Assembly: GCA_046329055.1 (NCBI GenBank)
Contig: JAXLVK010000025.1
Location: forward strand, 1-64,000
Direction of reading: 5' to 3'
DNA length: 64,000 bases
Origin: JADKCL01 sp046329055
Lineage (GTDB): Bacteria; Bacteroidota; Bacteroidia; J057; JADKCL01
Position numbers and translations under genes: made by a program. Position 1 is the first letter of the stretch. Every line of letters starts with the position of its first letter. This document shows, piece by piece, positions 1-7,748 of this stretch. The notes under the pieces are model-generated. The model ran no database searches and had not been told where the DNA came from. It saw only the letters and a program-made list of their open reading frames with translations.

Positions 1-96
1 AAATTTAAGCAATTCGCGGCAAATGAGGGCAATTATTCTCTGATTAGAGGGAGAATCCCTGTTCCACGCGACTCAATGCAATGAAGAGGTTATTCC

Positions 97-155
97 GCGT
101 CGCCGGGAGGCGACGCTGTCGATCGGCGTGCGGCGGGACGCCGCCGCCTCAGGCT
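97..155. repeat. GC-rich dispersed intergenic repeat, copy 1
   Basis: This lies downstream of the partner-switching operon. It holds two hairpins: an 8-bp stem with GGGA loop (97-116) and a 6-bp stem GCGGCG/CGCCGC (130-144), ending in GCCGCCGCCTC. A related sequence with the same order of GGAGGCG, GGCGTGCGGC and GCCGCCGCCTC sits at 3309-3357, and more diverged copies lie near 9.7, 12.25 and 14.55 kb. There is no T-run, so a plain terminator role is not supported. Confidence 0.5.
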
Positions 156-157
156 GC

Positions 158-565
158 TCAGATGTACTTGATGAAGCGGTAGATGAAGTGGTCGGTATGA
201 CGAATCACTTCGACTTTGTCCATGATCTTGTTGATCAGGAAGATGCCTAGACCGCCTTTGGTGCGCTTGCGGATGATCTCGGCAAGGTTTTCGGGCTGGT
301 ACTCATTGATGGGGAAGGGGTCGCCCTTGTCGGTGAGCTCGATCACAAGCTCCTTGCCGCTGCGGCTGATGGTGAGCTTGATGCGATCGCGCTCGTCGCA
401 TTCGTGGTGGTGGATGATGCTGTTGGCGCAGGCTTCGTCCACGGCAAGCACCAACTGATGGGTCATCGCGTCCTGGACGTTCATGGCCTTCAGTTCTTCC
501 TCGACGAATGCTCTGATCTTGGGTAGGCTCTGCTTCGAGCACGCTGCTACGTAATGTGTCTTCAT
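158..565 (-). CDS. Anti-sigma-factor-type ATP-binding protein (RsbW-like, HATPase_c_2)
   Basis: This is a 135-residue GHKL-fold protein of the RsbW/SpoIIAB type. Its N-box is DEACANSIIHH (about residues 43-53), followed by DKGDPF (G1) and KGGLGIFLI (G2). In this family the protein binds and inhibits a sigma factor or other output, phosphorylates its STAS antagonist on Ser, and lets go of its target when the antagonist is unphosphorylated. Its start overlaps the end of the STAS gene by 4 bp (ATGA-type overlap), so the two are probably translationally coupled. No sigma factor gene lies in the window, so the partner being controlled is unknown. The length is normal for the family. Confidence 0.9.
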   Translation of the reverse strand: MKTHYVAACSKQSLPKIRAFVEEELKAMNVQDAMTHQLVLAVDEACANSIIHHHECDERDRIKLTISRSGKELVIELTDKGDPFPINEYQPENLAEIIRKRTKGGLGIFLINKIMDKVEVIRHTDHFIYRFIKYI

Positions 566-900
566 GCGCCGAGCAGTTTTTCCGCTTCCTCCCTGGTTGC
601 CACGATGGTCATCAATTGCTCCAGGCCCAGCAATTGAAACACTTTGAACACATTGTCAGACATGCCGGAGAAGACAATCTTGCCATTGTGGGCATTCAGG
701 ATCTCCAGAAATGAGATGAATACACCCAGTCCAGCACTGGAGATGTAGCGCAGACCCGAACAATCGATATGGAAATGGTAAATGTCCTGATCGATTCCCG
801 CTTGGATCTTCTCGTCCATCTGCATAGAGGAGTTCGCGTCCAAATCGCCAGTGGGCGACAGGGTAATGTGCTTCGTGCCTCTTTTCTCAGCTATCTGCAT
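562..900 (-). CDS. STAS-domain anti-sigma factor antagonist (RsbV/SpoIIAA-like)
   Basis: This is a 112-residue single STAS domain. The signature YISSAGLGVFISFL (about residues 53-66) contains the Ser normally phosphorylated by the RsbW-type kinase and dephosphorylated by a PP2C phosphatase. It sits between a PP2C phosphatase gene 37 bp upstream and the kinase gene overlapping it downstream, so the whole switch is encoded together. Expected role, from the family: the unphosphorylated form captures the kinase and frees the output protein. The start at 900 follows an A/T-rich leader without a clear ribosome binding site, as is usual in Bacteroidota. Confidence 0.9.
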   Translation of the reverse strand: MQIAEKRGTKHITLSPTGDLDANSSMQMDEKIQAGIDQDIYHFHIDCSGLRYISSAGLGVFISFLEILNAHNGKIVFSGMSDNVFKVFQLLGLEQLMTIVATREEAEKLLGA

Positions 901-937
901 TGCTTTTTTCTACGGTGTATTTCCGATTAGGTTGAAC

Positions 938-3058
938 TCACAAGAATTTGATTACCAAGATGCTGTAATCGTCCTCTATCCGTCCTCCAGTAAATGCCTT
1001 CACCTGCGACACCAATGTCTCCACGATGAGCCGGGAGTCGGTCTTGCGCAGGCGAGTGACAATGTCCTGGAGCTTATCAAACCCGAATTCCTCCATCTTG
1101 TTGTTCCGGGCCTCGATGATGCCGTCCGTGAACAGCACGAGGAGGTCCCCAGAATGGATGTCGATCTGCTCCGGCTCGCCCACGTATTGGCCGAAACCGT
1201 CGTTGCGGACGATGCCCAGCCCCGGCCCGCCTTGGGTGAGGATGCGCATCTGGTCATTTTGGCTGTCATAGTACAAAGTCTCGCAGTGCCCGGCCCGCAA
1301 CAGTTCGAGTTTCCGCTGCTCCATGTCGATCTGGACATAGGTCAGGGTCATGAAACTGCCTTTGCGGAGGCATTTGCTCAGAGCCTTGTTGGCGGTCAGG
1401 ACGAAGTCGCGCACCCCCATCTCCAACTGCGTGAGCGCCTGGAAGATGCCCTTGGTCTCGGCCATGTAGAAGGCCGCCGTGGTGCCCTTGCCGGACACGT
1501 CCCCGATGGCGATCTTGTATTTCTGGCCGAGTTGGGTCACGTCATAGAAGTCCCCGCCGATCTCATCGACTTCCTGGCTCTGGACGAAGAATTCGATCTT
1601 GTCCGTGCCGGGCAAAGCTTGGGGCAAGATCTGCTTCTGGAAGGTTTTGGCCATCCGGAGCTGCTCACGGTACACCTCCAAGTCGATGGATTGGGCCACG
1701 AGCTCTGCATTTTCGATGGAGATGCCGCTCTGCTCAGTCAGTCCGACGAGGGAGAGCACGGTCGCCTCCTCGAATGAGCCCGCGAGTTCATTGAGGAGGT
1801 AGATCACCCCGATGGGCTTGCGGGTGGTCTGGATGGGCAGTGCGAGCAAGGAGCGGATGCGGGTCCGCGCGAAGCGAAAATGCTTGTGGCTGCGGATGTT
1901 GCGGATGTGGACGTATTTGCCCGACTCCAGGACTGCCCGGGTGATGTTGTCGCGGCGGCGGAGTTCCTCGATCTCGGCCATTTCCACATTCTTGGAATAG
2001 GTGACAAGCAGGTTTTCCTTGTGGTGGCCGTCGCCATACAGTTCGATCCATCCACCGGTCGCATTGCTCGTGAGGAGGCTGGCGTCGAGGAGGGTGCGCA
2101 GGATTTCCTCGGAGTCGAGGTTGCTCTGGATGCTCTGGTTGATGCGCTGGATCGTGGCCAACTCGGAGCTGCGTTGCTCGAACACGCTGCTCGTGGGCAG
2201 GTTGAAGATGAGCACCAAACCAGAGAAGAGGGTGTAGATCACCGGGAACATGAAGGCGAGGCCCACGACAAGGTAGCGCCGGGTGAGCAGGCCGCCGAAG
2301 TCCTCGCTGTGCGGGAGGGCGTCGTAGGGGAACTTCTGATAGAAGGCGACGAACAGCAGGACGATGATCAGGATGAGGAAGAGGCTCCGCAACTTCTGGT
2401 TGAAATTGAGGTAGGCGCTCCAGTTCACGTTCATGCTGAGCACGAGCGAGGCCACGAAAAACACTGGGATCAATGCCCGCGAGAAGATGGTCTCCAGCTG
2501 TGATGGCTCATCGACGGCGCCGCCCATCACAAAGCCCAGCTGCGGGTCGGTGCCCAGGAACAATCGCACGATGCCCAAGAAGAACACGGCTTGCATGATG
2601 TGCCAGGAGATGACCTTGCGCTTGTTTTTCTGGTAGAGGATGAGCTTCCGGTACACGAAGAGGGTGCTCAGACAGAAAACCAGCAGGGCATACAGCTTCA
2701 CTGAGGCACTCAGGGCCTTCACCTGTGGGTACAGCGCGTCCGTCTCCATGTAGCTCTCGATGATGGAGAAGAGGAAAATGACGCTGATGCTCGATATGCC
2801 GATGACGACGAGCTTCCACAGCAGGTCGATCACATCCCATTTCTCGATCCGCCGCAACACCTGGTCGATGAGGATGTAGTTGCAGATGAAAAATGCCGCG
2901 TAAAATGACAGCCGCAGGGGCTCGTTCAGGAATTTGGGATAGATCGCATAGCGAACCGTGAGGTGGCTGACCCAGTAATAAAAATTGACCACGAGGATGG
3001 GAATCCAGGTGGAAACGCCCAGTAGGAACAGGAGGCTATATTTACTGACCAGTCGCAA
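938..3058 (-). CDS. Membrane-bound GAF-PP2C phosphatase (SpoIIE/RsbU type)
   Basis: This is a 706-residue sensor phosphatase. About eight hydrophobic segments fill residues 8-290. A GAF-type sensory region spans about 305-460, a helical linker (QILPQALPG) lies near 480, and a C-terminal PP2C/SpoIIE domain follows. Metal-binding motifs are visible: EIGGDFYD, IGDVSGKGTTAAF, LFTDGIIEARN and a terminal DDYSIL. By family, it dephosphorylates the downstream STAS protein in response to a membrane or cytoplasmic signal, which starts the partner switch. It is first in a tight three-gene operon. The ligand of the membrane/GAF part cannot be read from sequence. Confidence 0.9.
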   Translation of the reverse strand: MRLVSKYSLLFLLGVSTWIPILVVNFYYWVSHLTVRYAIYPKFLNEPLRLSFYAAFFICNYILIDQVLRRIEKWDVIDLLWKLVVIGISSISVIFLFSIIESYMETDALYPQVKALSASVKLYALLVFCLSTLFVYRKLILYQKNKRKVISWHIMQAVFFLGIVRLFLGTDPQLGFVMGGAVDEPSQLETIFSRALIPVFFVASLVLSMNVNWSAYLNFNQKLRSLFLILIIVLLFVAFYQKFPYDALPHSEDFGGLLTRRYLVVGLAFMFPVIYTLFSGLVLIFNLPTSSVFEQRSSELATIQRINQSIQSNLDSEEILRTLLDASLLTSNATGGWIELYGDGHHKENLLVTYSKNVEMAEIEELRRRDNITRAVLESGKYVHIRNIRSHKHFRFARTRIRSLLALPIQTTRKPIGVIYLLNELAGSFEEATVLSLVGLTEQSGISIENAELVAQSIDLEVYREQLRMAKTFQKQILPQALPGTDKIEFFVQSQEVDEIGGDFYDVTQLGQKYKIAIGDVSGKGTTAAFYMAETKGIFQALTQLEMGVRDFVLTANKALSKCLRKGSFMTLTYVQIDMEQRKLELLRAGHCETLYYDSQNDQMRILTQGGPGLGIVRNDGFGQYVGEPEQIDIHSGDLLVLFTDGIIEARNNKMEEFGFDKLQDIVTRLRKTDSRLIVETLVSQVKAFTGGRIEDDYSILVIKFL

Positions 3059-3378
3059 TCCGCAAATCCTCGGTGCTATTCACCCGGCGACACGCGAACG
3101 GTCGTTAATGGGTGACGGCCTGCAAATTAGCCAAAGCCCCAGCGAATACAAAAGGAGGGATTGACAGTCCTGTGGAGAACGGCCTGTTTTGAGGACGTTT
3201 GAGATGGGAGAGGCAGCGGCGTCCCGGCGAATGCCGATCTCCCCCCCCAACGGCGAAGTTGGATTTTCGTCTTAGCAAATCAGTGCACAACCCGATTTCC
3301 TTCGAACCCCGCCGCTGGAGGCGGATGGGCGTGCGGCAAGAGGCCGCCGCCTCGATGTTAATTTACTATCTTCACAGC
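3059..3378. other. Intergenic region, divergent promoters and a repeat
   Basis: This 320-bp spacer separates the divergent phosphatase and exonuclease genes, so it should hold both promoters. A GC-rich repeat occupies 3309-3357. TATCTTCA just ahead of the exonuclease ATG resembles the phylum -7 box TAnnTTTG. Reading frames extend through it but have no codon structure or family resemblance, and no gene is called. Confidence 0.5.
3309..3357. repeat. GC-rich dispersed intergenic repeat, copy 2
   Basis: This matches copy 1 in layout: GGAGGCG, then GGCGTGCGGC, then GCCGCCGCCTC, with an internal palindrome GCGGC...GCCGC. It ends about 20 bp before the exonuclease start codon, so it may lie in that gene's promoter region. 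Confidence 0.5.
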
Positions 3379-3948
3379 ATGTACATCGTCTTCGACACAG
3401 AGACCACGGGCCTGCCCAAGGATTGGAAGGCTCCGGTGACCAAGGTTGACAATTGGCCGCGGCTGGTGCAACTGGGCTGGATGCGGTTCGATGCACAGCA
3501 TCAATTGGTCAGTGAGGCGAATTGGATCGTGCGGCCCGATGGGTTCACGATTCCGGTGGATGCGTCGAAGATCCACGGCATCTCGCAGAAGCGGGCCATG
3601 ACCGAGGGGCTGCCCGTCCGGGAGGTGCTGGACTTGTTCCTGGGTGAGGTGGCGGCATCGAAATTTGTCATTGCCCACAACTTGGACTATGACGAGAAGG
3701 TCATGGGCGCAGAATTCATCCGGGCGCAATTGGACTCTCCCTTCAAGGGCAAGAAAATGGTTTGCACAAAAACCGAGGCCACCGACTTTTGCCAGCTTCC
3801 CGGCAAGTTTGGGTACAAATGGCCGACGTTGGCGGAGCTGCACAAGATCCTCTTCGGACATGGATTCGAGGACGCGCACAATGCCCTCGGGGATGTACGG
3901 GCGACCGCGCGGTGCTTTTTTGAGCTGCGGCAGCGCGGGGTTTTGTGA
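3379..3948 (+). CDS. DnaQ-like DEDD 3'-5' exonuclease
   Basis: This is a 189-residue RNase T/DnaQ-fold exonuclease domain. ExoI motif DTETTG lies at residues 6-11, ExoII HNLDYD near 101, and ExoIII with HNALGDVRAT near 169-178, so all acidic metal ligands and the catalytic His are present. By family it removes nucleotides from 3' ends. Without a polymerase or helicase domain it could serve in repair, proofreading or RNA processing. The start at 3379 was chosen because the domain's first beta strand (MYIVFDTETTG) begins there, as in homologues. Longer in-frame starts add only Arg/Pro-rich sequence lying in a repeat. Confidence 0.88.
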   Translation: MYIVFDTETTGLPKDWKAPVTKVDNWPRLVQLGWMRFDAQHQLVSEANWIVRPDGFTIPVDASKIHGISQKRAMTEGLPVREVLDLFLGEVAASKFVIAHNLDYDEKVMGAEFIRAQLDSPFKGKKMVCTKTEATDFCQLPGKFGYKWPTLAELHKILFGHGFEDAHNALGDVRATARCFFELRQRGVL

Positions 3949-3983
3949 GAATGGCCTATTATTGAGTACAAAATACATCCGCA

Positions 3984-4625
3984 ATGAAACACCATCGTTT
4001 TTACCTGCTCTCCCTCGGCCTCCTCACCATGCTGGCATTTGCAAGCTGCAAAAAGGAGGACACGACCAAGCCCAACCTCTCCCTGAATGGCTCAAGCACG
4101 ATGAACATCGACCTTGGCAGCTCCTTCACCGACCCGGGTGCAACCGCCGTTGATGAGACCGATGGCGACATCAGCAGCTCCATCGGCGTGACAGGCAGCG
4201 TGGACAGCTCCACAGTGGGTACCTACACCCTCACCTACACCGTGAGCGACAAGGCTGGCAACGTGTCCATCACCACCCGCACCGTGAATGTGAACATGAG
4301 CCGGAGCGCCGCATTGGGGGCTTACCATACCACCAACAACTGCCCCACGCCGCAGAGCTTCGTCGCCACTGCCACGAACTTCCAAGCTGGCACCAACAGC
4401 AATCAGTTCGTGATCAACATGTTCTACTACAACGGCGGCACCCTCACCTGCACCCTGGACGGCACCACCGTGACCGTGGATCCCGGCCAATCCCCGAATC
4501 CGCAGCTGCTGCCCGTCACAGGCTCCGGCACCTTCAACGCGCAAGGCAAGGTGCTCACGATGAATTATGTCTTCGACCCGAGCGGGCAAAATGTCTCCTG
4601 CACGGTAGTCTATACCCACGACTGA
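3984..4625 (+). CDS. Lipoprotein with Ig-like (DUF5011/HYR-type) domain
   Basis: This is a 213-residue lipoprotein. A signal sequence ends in the lipobox FASC (Cys near residue 22) followed by KKED, which matches a Bacteroidota lipoprotein, possibly exported to the surface. Residues of about 30-105 form a beta-sandwich with the pattern GSSFTDPGATAVDETDGDIS and GTYTLTYTVSDKAGN, typical of DUF5011 cell-surface repeats. The C-terminal half has two Cys residues and no recognised family. It is followed by a clear terminator, so it is transcribed alone or with the exonuclease 35 bp upstream. Function unknown. Confidence 0.8.
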   Translation: MKHHRFYLLSLGLLTMLAFASCKKEDTTKPNLSLNGSSTMNIDLGSSFTDPGATAVDETDGDISSSIGVTGSVDSSTVGTYTLTYTVSDKAGNVSITTRTVNVNMSRSAALGAYHTTNNCPTPQSFVATATNFQAGTNSNQFVINMFYYNGGTLTCTLDGTTVTVDPGQSPNPQLLPVTGSGTFNAQGKVLTMNYVFDPSGQNVSCTVVYTHD

Positions 4626-4649
4626 GGCTAGCCCTCGGCGTCCAAAACG

Positions 4650-4697
4650 GGGCGCGACCTCTGGCGGAGATGCCTGGGGTCGCGCCCTGCCTTTTTC
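4650..4697 (+). terminator. Rho-independent terminator after the lipoprotein gene
   Basis: A perfect 10-bp stem GGGCGCGACC/GGTCGCGCCC (4650-4659 and 4678-4687) is followed by CTGCCTTTTT. Confidence 0.8.
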
Positions 4698-4710
4698 CAA
4701 AAAACCGCCT

Positions 4711-4765
4711 CTGGGTGTAATTTGGGTGTACGATGGGTGTATCTCGGGTGTAGCTGGAGTGTACC
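4711..4765 (+). repeat. Five tandem 11-bp repeats, consensus NTGGGTGTANN
   Basis: The copies start at 4711, 4722, 4733, 4744 and 4755. GGGTGTA is perfect in the first four and GAGTGTA in the fifth, while the last two bases vary. An 11-bp period is about one helical turn, as expected for an array of protein-binding sites on one face of the DNA. Confidence 0.75.
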
Positions 4766-4889
4766 AAATTGGGACTCGCCTTGGATCCAAGTTGGAACCA
4801 ACAGGAGACTGATACGGGGGGTCCTTGGGAGAGCTGCGAAATCAACCTATACGGATAATGGAGTAGATTCTGGATTCTTTGAGCCAGGG

Positions 4890-4944
4890 AATGTCGTTTG
4901 CCATCCCTACCACGTACTGTGTGGTAGGGATGGCAAACGACATT
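4890..4944. repeat. Perfect 24-bp inverted repeat, 7-nt loop
   Basis: The arms at 4890-4913 and 4921-4944 are exactly complementary, starting AATGTCGTTTGCCATCCC. The pairing continues imperfectly outward. No T-run follows on either strand, so it is not a simple terminator. It could be an RNA hairpin in the leader of the RnfD-like gene or a small mobile palindrome. Confidence 0.8.
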
Positions 4945-5061
4945 CTTGGCCCTCCCCCCAAAAAAAATTTTCAAACCCTTTTGTGGAATCGTCGTAGCGG
5001 TCGCACCCTTCTGTCATCCACGACCCGCGCTGGGGTCTGGATTCTGAAAAACAGTACGACG

Positions 5062-5907
5062 ATGAATGTCAATACCGCAACCCCTAGGGCGGCACGGATT
5101 CCCCTTGCCCAGATTGGACGGTGGTTCCTCAAGGACGCCCGCCACTTTCAGATCCTTTCGCTCTCGATCTTCCTGTGCTACGGCATTGTGGATTTGGGAT
5201 GGAACACACACCTTGACCGCATCCTGCTCACAGTCGGGACCTGCCTGCTCACACAGGCACTGTGGGTGAAAATCACCAAAGCTCCCTGGCATTCCCTGAA
5301 GAGCGCCCTCATTTCCAGCCTGGGCCTCTGCCTTCTACTCAAGACAAACATGCTCAGCACCGCTGCCATCGCGGCCGTGATCACCATCAGCAGCAAATTC
5401 ATCGTGCAGATGGACCGCAAGCACATCTTCAATCCGGTGAACTTCGGCATCATCCTCACCGTGATGCTCACCGGGGATGCCTGGATCAGTCCCGGCCAAT
5501 GGGGCAGCAGCTTCGTCACATTGTTTTTTGTGGGGTCGGCTGGCCTCATGGTCTTGCTCAAATGTGGGCGCATTGACATCAGCCTTGGCTTCATTGGCTC
5601 GTATTTCGCGCTGGAGTTCATCCGCACCGTGCTCTGGCTGGGATGGCCCATCGACCACTGGACGCACATGGTCACCAATGGCGCGATCCTGCTCTTCACC
5701 TTCTTCATGATCACCGACCCAGTGACCACACCCAATCACCAAGGGGCGCGCATCGCATGGGCAGTCATGGTGGGCCTGCTCACGTTTGCCCTCAATCACC
5801 TCTTCATCCTGAACTCGGGTGCCCCCATCTGGGCCCTGTTCATCATCTCACCACTGACCCTGGTCTTCGACAAGGTCTTCAAGGCTCAAAAGTTCTCTTG
5901 GCTCTGA
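5062..5907 (+). CDS. RnfD/NqrB-family integral membrane protein (stand-alone)
   Basis: This is a 281-residue multipass protein with about nine hydrophobic segments. The stretch HIFNPVNFGIILTVMLTGDA and the later FFMITDPVTTPNHQ are characteristic of the NQR2/RnfD/RnfE family, whose members carry flavin and form the core of ion-translocating redox complexes. No other Rnf or Nqr subunit is present, so it is unlikely to act as a classical Na+ pump. It sits 45 bp upstream of two DUF2330 genes on the same strand, suggesting a shared membrane function. The start at 5062 was chosen because upstream in-frame codons run through the palindrome. Confidence 0.82.
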   Translation: MNVNTATPRAARIPLAQIGRWFLKDARHFQILSLSIFLCYGIVDLGWNTHLDRILLTVGTCLLTQALWVKITKAPWHSLKSALISSLGLCLLLKTNMLSTAAIAAVITISSKFIVQMDRKHIFNPVNFGIILTVMLTGDAWISPGQWGSSFVTLFFVGSAGLMVLLKCGRIDISLGFIGSYFALEFIRTVLWLGWPIDHWTHMVTNGAILLFTFFMITDPVTTPNHQGARIAWAVMVGLLTFALNHLFILNSGAPIWALFIISPLTLVFDKVFKAQKFSWL

Positions 5908-5952
5908 ACCCGCAGGGCTGACATCCATTCACCTCAATCATTTCTCAAAATC

Positions 5953-7644
5953 ATGTTCTCAAAAATGAAAACAGCCCTCGCGCTCCTGCTGCTGCTCACA
6001 GTGGGCGCTGGGATGCAACGCGCGCATGCCTTCTGCGGGTTCTACGTGGCCAAGGCCGATGCCAAGCTCTTCAACAAGTCCTCGCAAGTGATCGTGGCCC
6101 GCGACGGCAACCATACTGTGATCACCATGTCCAGCGACTACCAAGGCGACACCAAGGATTTCGCGATGGTCGTGCCCGTGCCGGAAGTGCTGAAGGAGAG
6201 CGACATCCGCGTGGTGCAGCAGTACATCTTCGACAAGTTCGACGCCTATACCGCTCCCCGTATGGTGGAGTATTGGGACACGAATCCATGTGGTTATTAC
6301 CCCACCACCACGGAAATGGCCACATACAAGGCAATCCCTACCTCTCGCGCAGCCGAAAAGGATGATGACATGGACCTCTCCAACAGGGATCTGGGTGTCA
6401 CGATCAAAGCCAAATACACCGTGGGTGAATACGACATCCTGATCCTGGACGCGAAGCAAAGCAGCGGCCTCAAAATCTGGCTCACCCAAAATGGCTACAA
6501 AATCCCTGAAGGCGCTGAGGAAGTTCTCGATCCCTATATCAAGGACGACATGAAGTTTTTCGTGGTCAAGGTGAACCTGGACAAGCAGAAAGAACTCGGC
6601 GTTCAAACGCTGCGTCCGCTCCAAATCCAGTTCAACAGCAGCCGCTTCATGCTCCCCATCCGTCTGGGCATGGCCAATGCCGAGGGCGCTCAGGACATGA
6701 TCGTCTATACCTTCACCAAGAAGGGCCGCGTGGAAACCGCCAACTACCGCACCACCCTGCTGCCCACCGACCGCGAGATCCCCGAGTTTGTGATGTCGGA
6801 CAACCTCTTCGGCGACTTCTACAAGGCTTGCTTCGAAAAGGCGTGGAAGAACGAGGGCCAAAACAATGTGATGCTGGAATACGCCTGGGATGTGAGCTCC
6901 ACGCAGGGCGTGAAATGCGACCCCTGCCCTACGCCTCCCATGACCTTTGCGGAGATGCGCGAGGCTGGCGTGTGGTGGGTCTCCCCCGACCAATGGAATG
7001 GCAGCTACGTCGGTGACCTCTTCGTGACCCGCCTGCATGTGCGCTATGCCCGCAGCACCTTCCCGCAAGACCTCATGTTTGTGAACACTCCGAACCAGAG
7101 CAATTTCCAAGGCCGCTACGTGGTGCGCCATGCCGCCCAGGGCTACATCGATTGTGAGCAAGCCAAGCAGTACAAGGCCGAGCTTCGCATGCGCCGCCAA
7201 AAGGAACTGATGGAGCTCGCTGCCCTCACGGGATGGAGCACGAGCAAGTGGCAGAGCTACCTCGGCGCCAACATCACCCCTGACCCGGTCACGCCGGAGC
7301 CGCCCGTCCTCCGCGACACGCAGCCACTGCCCGTCCGCACCTCCATGGGCTGGATCGATCCCACCCCCACCCTTCCGATGCAGACCAAGCTGATGGCCGT
7401 GGATTCCCAGCTGCAAGGCAGGACCACGACCGCAGCGAACCTGACCACCGACATGGATACTGCCACGGGCATCGTGGACGAGGCAAGCAGCATCGCGCAA
7501 AGCAATGCCTTCTTGAAGTCCGCCATCGATGCGCCGAAGCCCTTCATCAAGCGACCCACCATCCTGTTCACCATCGCAGGAATCGCCCTGGCTTGCGGAA
7601 TGGTGATCCGCTTCGCTGGCCGGAAATCCAAGCCCAAGACATGA
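5953..7644 (+). CDS. DUF2330 secreted/membrane-anchored protein, paralogue 1
   Basis: This is a 563-residue protein. A signal peptide ends near AHA (residue 26), then DUF2330 begins with FCGFYVAKADAKLFNKSSQV, and a C-terminal membrane anchor (ILFTIAGIALACGMVIRF) is followed by a basic tail. The main domain should therefore face outside the cytoplasm. Conserved Cys pairs are visible (CGFY; NPCGYY; CDPCPTPP). DUF2330 has no established biochemical function. It is followed 104 bp downstream by a close paralogue and preceded by the RnfD-like gene. Start codons at 5953 and 5965 are both plausible. Confidence 0.88.
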   Translation: MFSKMKTALALLLLLTVGAGMQRAHAFCGFYVAKADAKLFNKSSQVIVARDGNHTVITMSSDYQGDTKDFAMVVPVPEVLKESDIRVVQQYIFDKFDAYTAPRMVEYWDTNPCGYYPTTTEMATYKAIPTSRAAEKDDDMDLSNRDLGVTIKAKYTVGEYDILILDAKQSSGLKIWLTQNGYKIPEGAEEVLDPYIKDDMKFFVVKVNLDKQKELGVQTLRPLQIQFNSSRFMLPIRLGMANAEGAQDMIVYTFTKKGRVETANYRTTLLPTDREIPEFVMSDNLFGDFYKACFEKAWKNEGQNNVMLEYAWDVSSTQGVKCDPCPTPPMTFAEMREAGVWWVSPDQWNGSYVGDLFVTRLHVRYARSTFPQDLMFVNTPNQSNFQGRYVVRHAAQGYIDCEQAKQYKAELRMRRQKELMELAALTGWSTSKWQSYLGANITPDPVTPEPPVLRDTQPLPVRTSMGWIDPTPTLPMQTKLMAVDSQLQGRTTTAANLTTDMDTATGIVDEASSIAQSNAFLKSAIDAPKPFIKRPTILFTIAGIALACGMVIRFAGRKSKPKT

Positions 7645-7748
7645 CCATCCCTTTTCAATACGAGTGATCGTTGACCGTGCGGCCGCCCATCTGGGTGTGC
7701 CGCTGCGGTCGTTTTCAGCAGTTCCATTGACCTCCCAATCCAATTCAC

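Larger units (their letters stand above)
4698..5061. other. Intergenic region with phased repeats and a long palindrome
   Basis: This spacer ahead of the RnfD-like gene contains five 11-bp direct repeats (4711-4765) and a perfect 24-bp inverted repeat (4890-4944), listed separately. Open frames through it change composition abruptly and look non-coding. Confidence 0.6.

Noticed and set aside
4711..4765. Possible CRISPR-like array
   Set aside because: The repeat unit is 11 bp with no unique spacers and there are no cas genes. It is a simple tandem array.
4722..5061. N-terminal extension of the RnfD-like protein to 4879, or a gene at 4722-4997
   Set aside because: The frames run through a perfect palindrome and have no resemblance to the family. 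The normal start is at 5062.
5959..7743. 594-residue minus-strand reading frame over the first DUF2330 gene
   Set aside because: It is the antisense of a well-conserved gene, His/Gly/Ala-rich and without any domain. Other long antisense frames (9839-11476, 27893-29200, 54423-56414, 58271-59902) were left out for the same reason.
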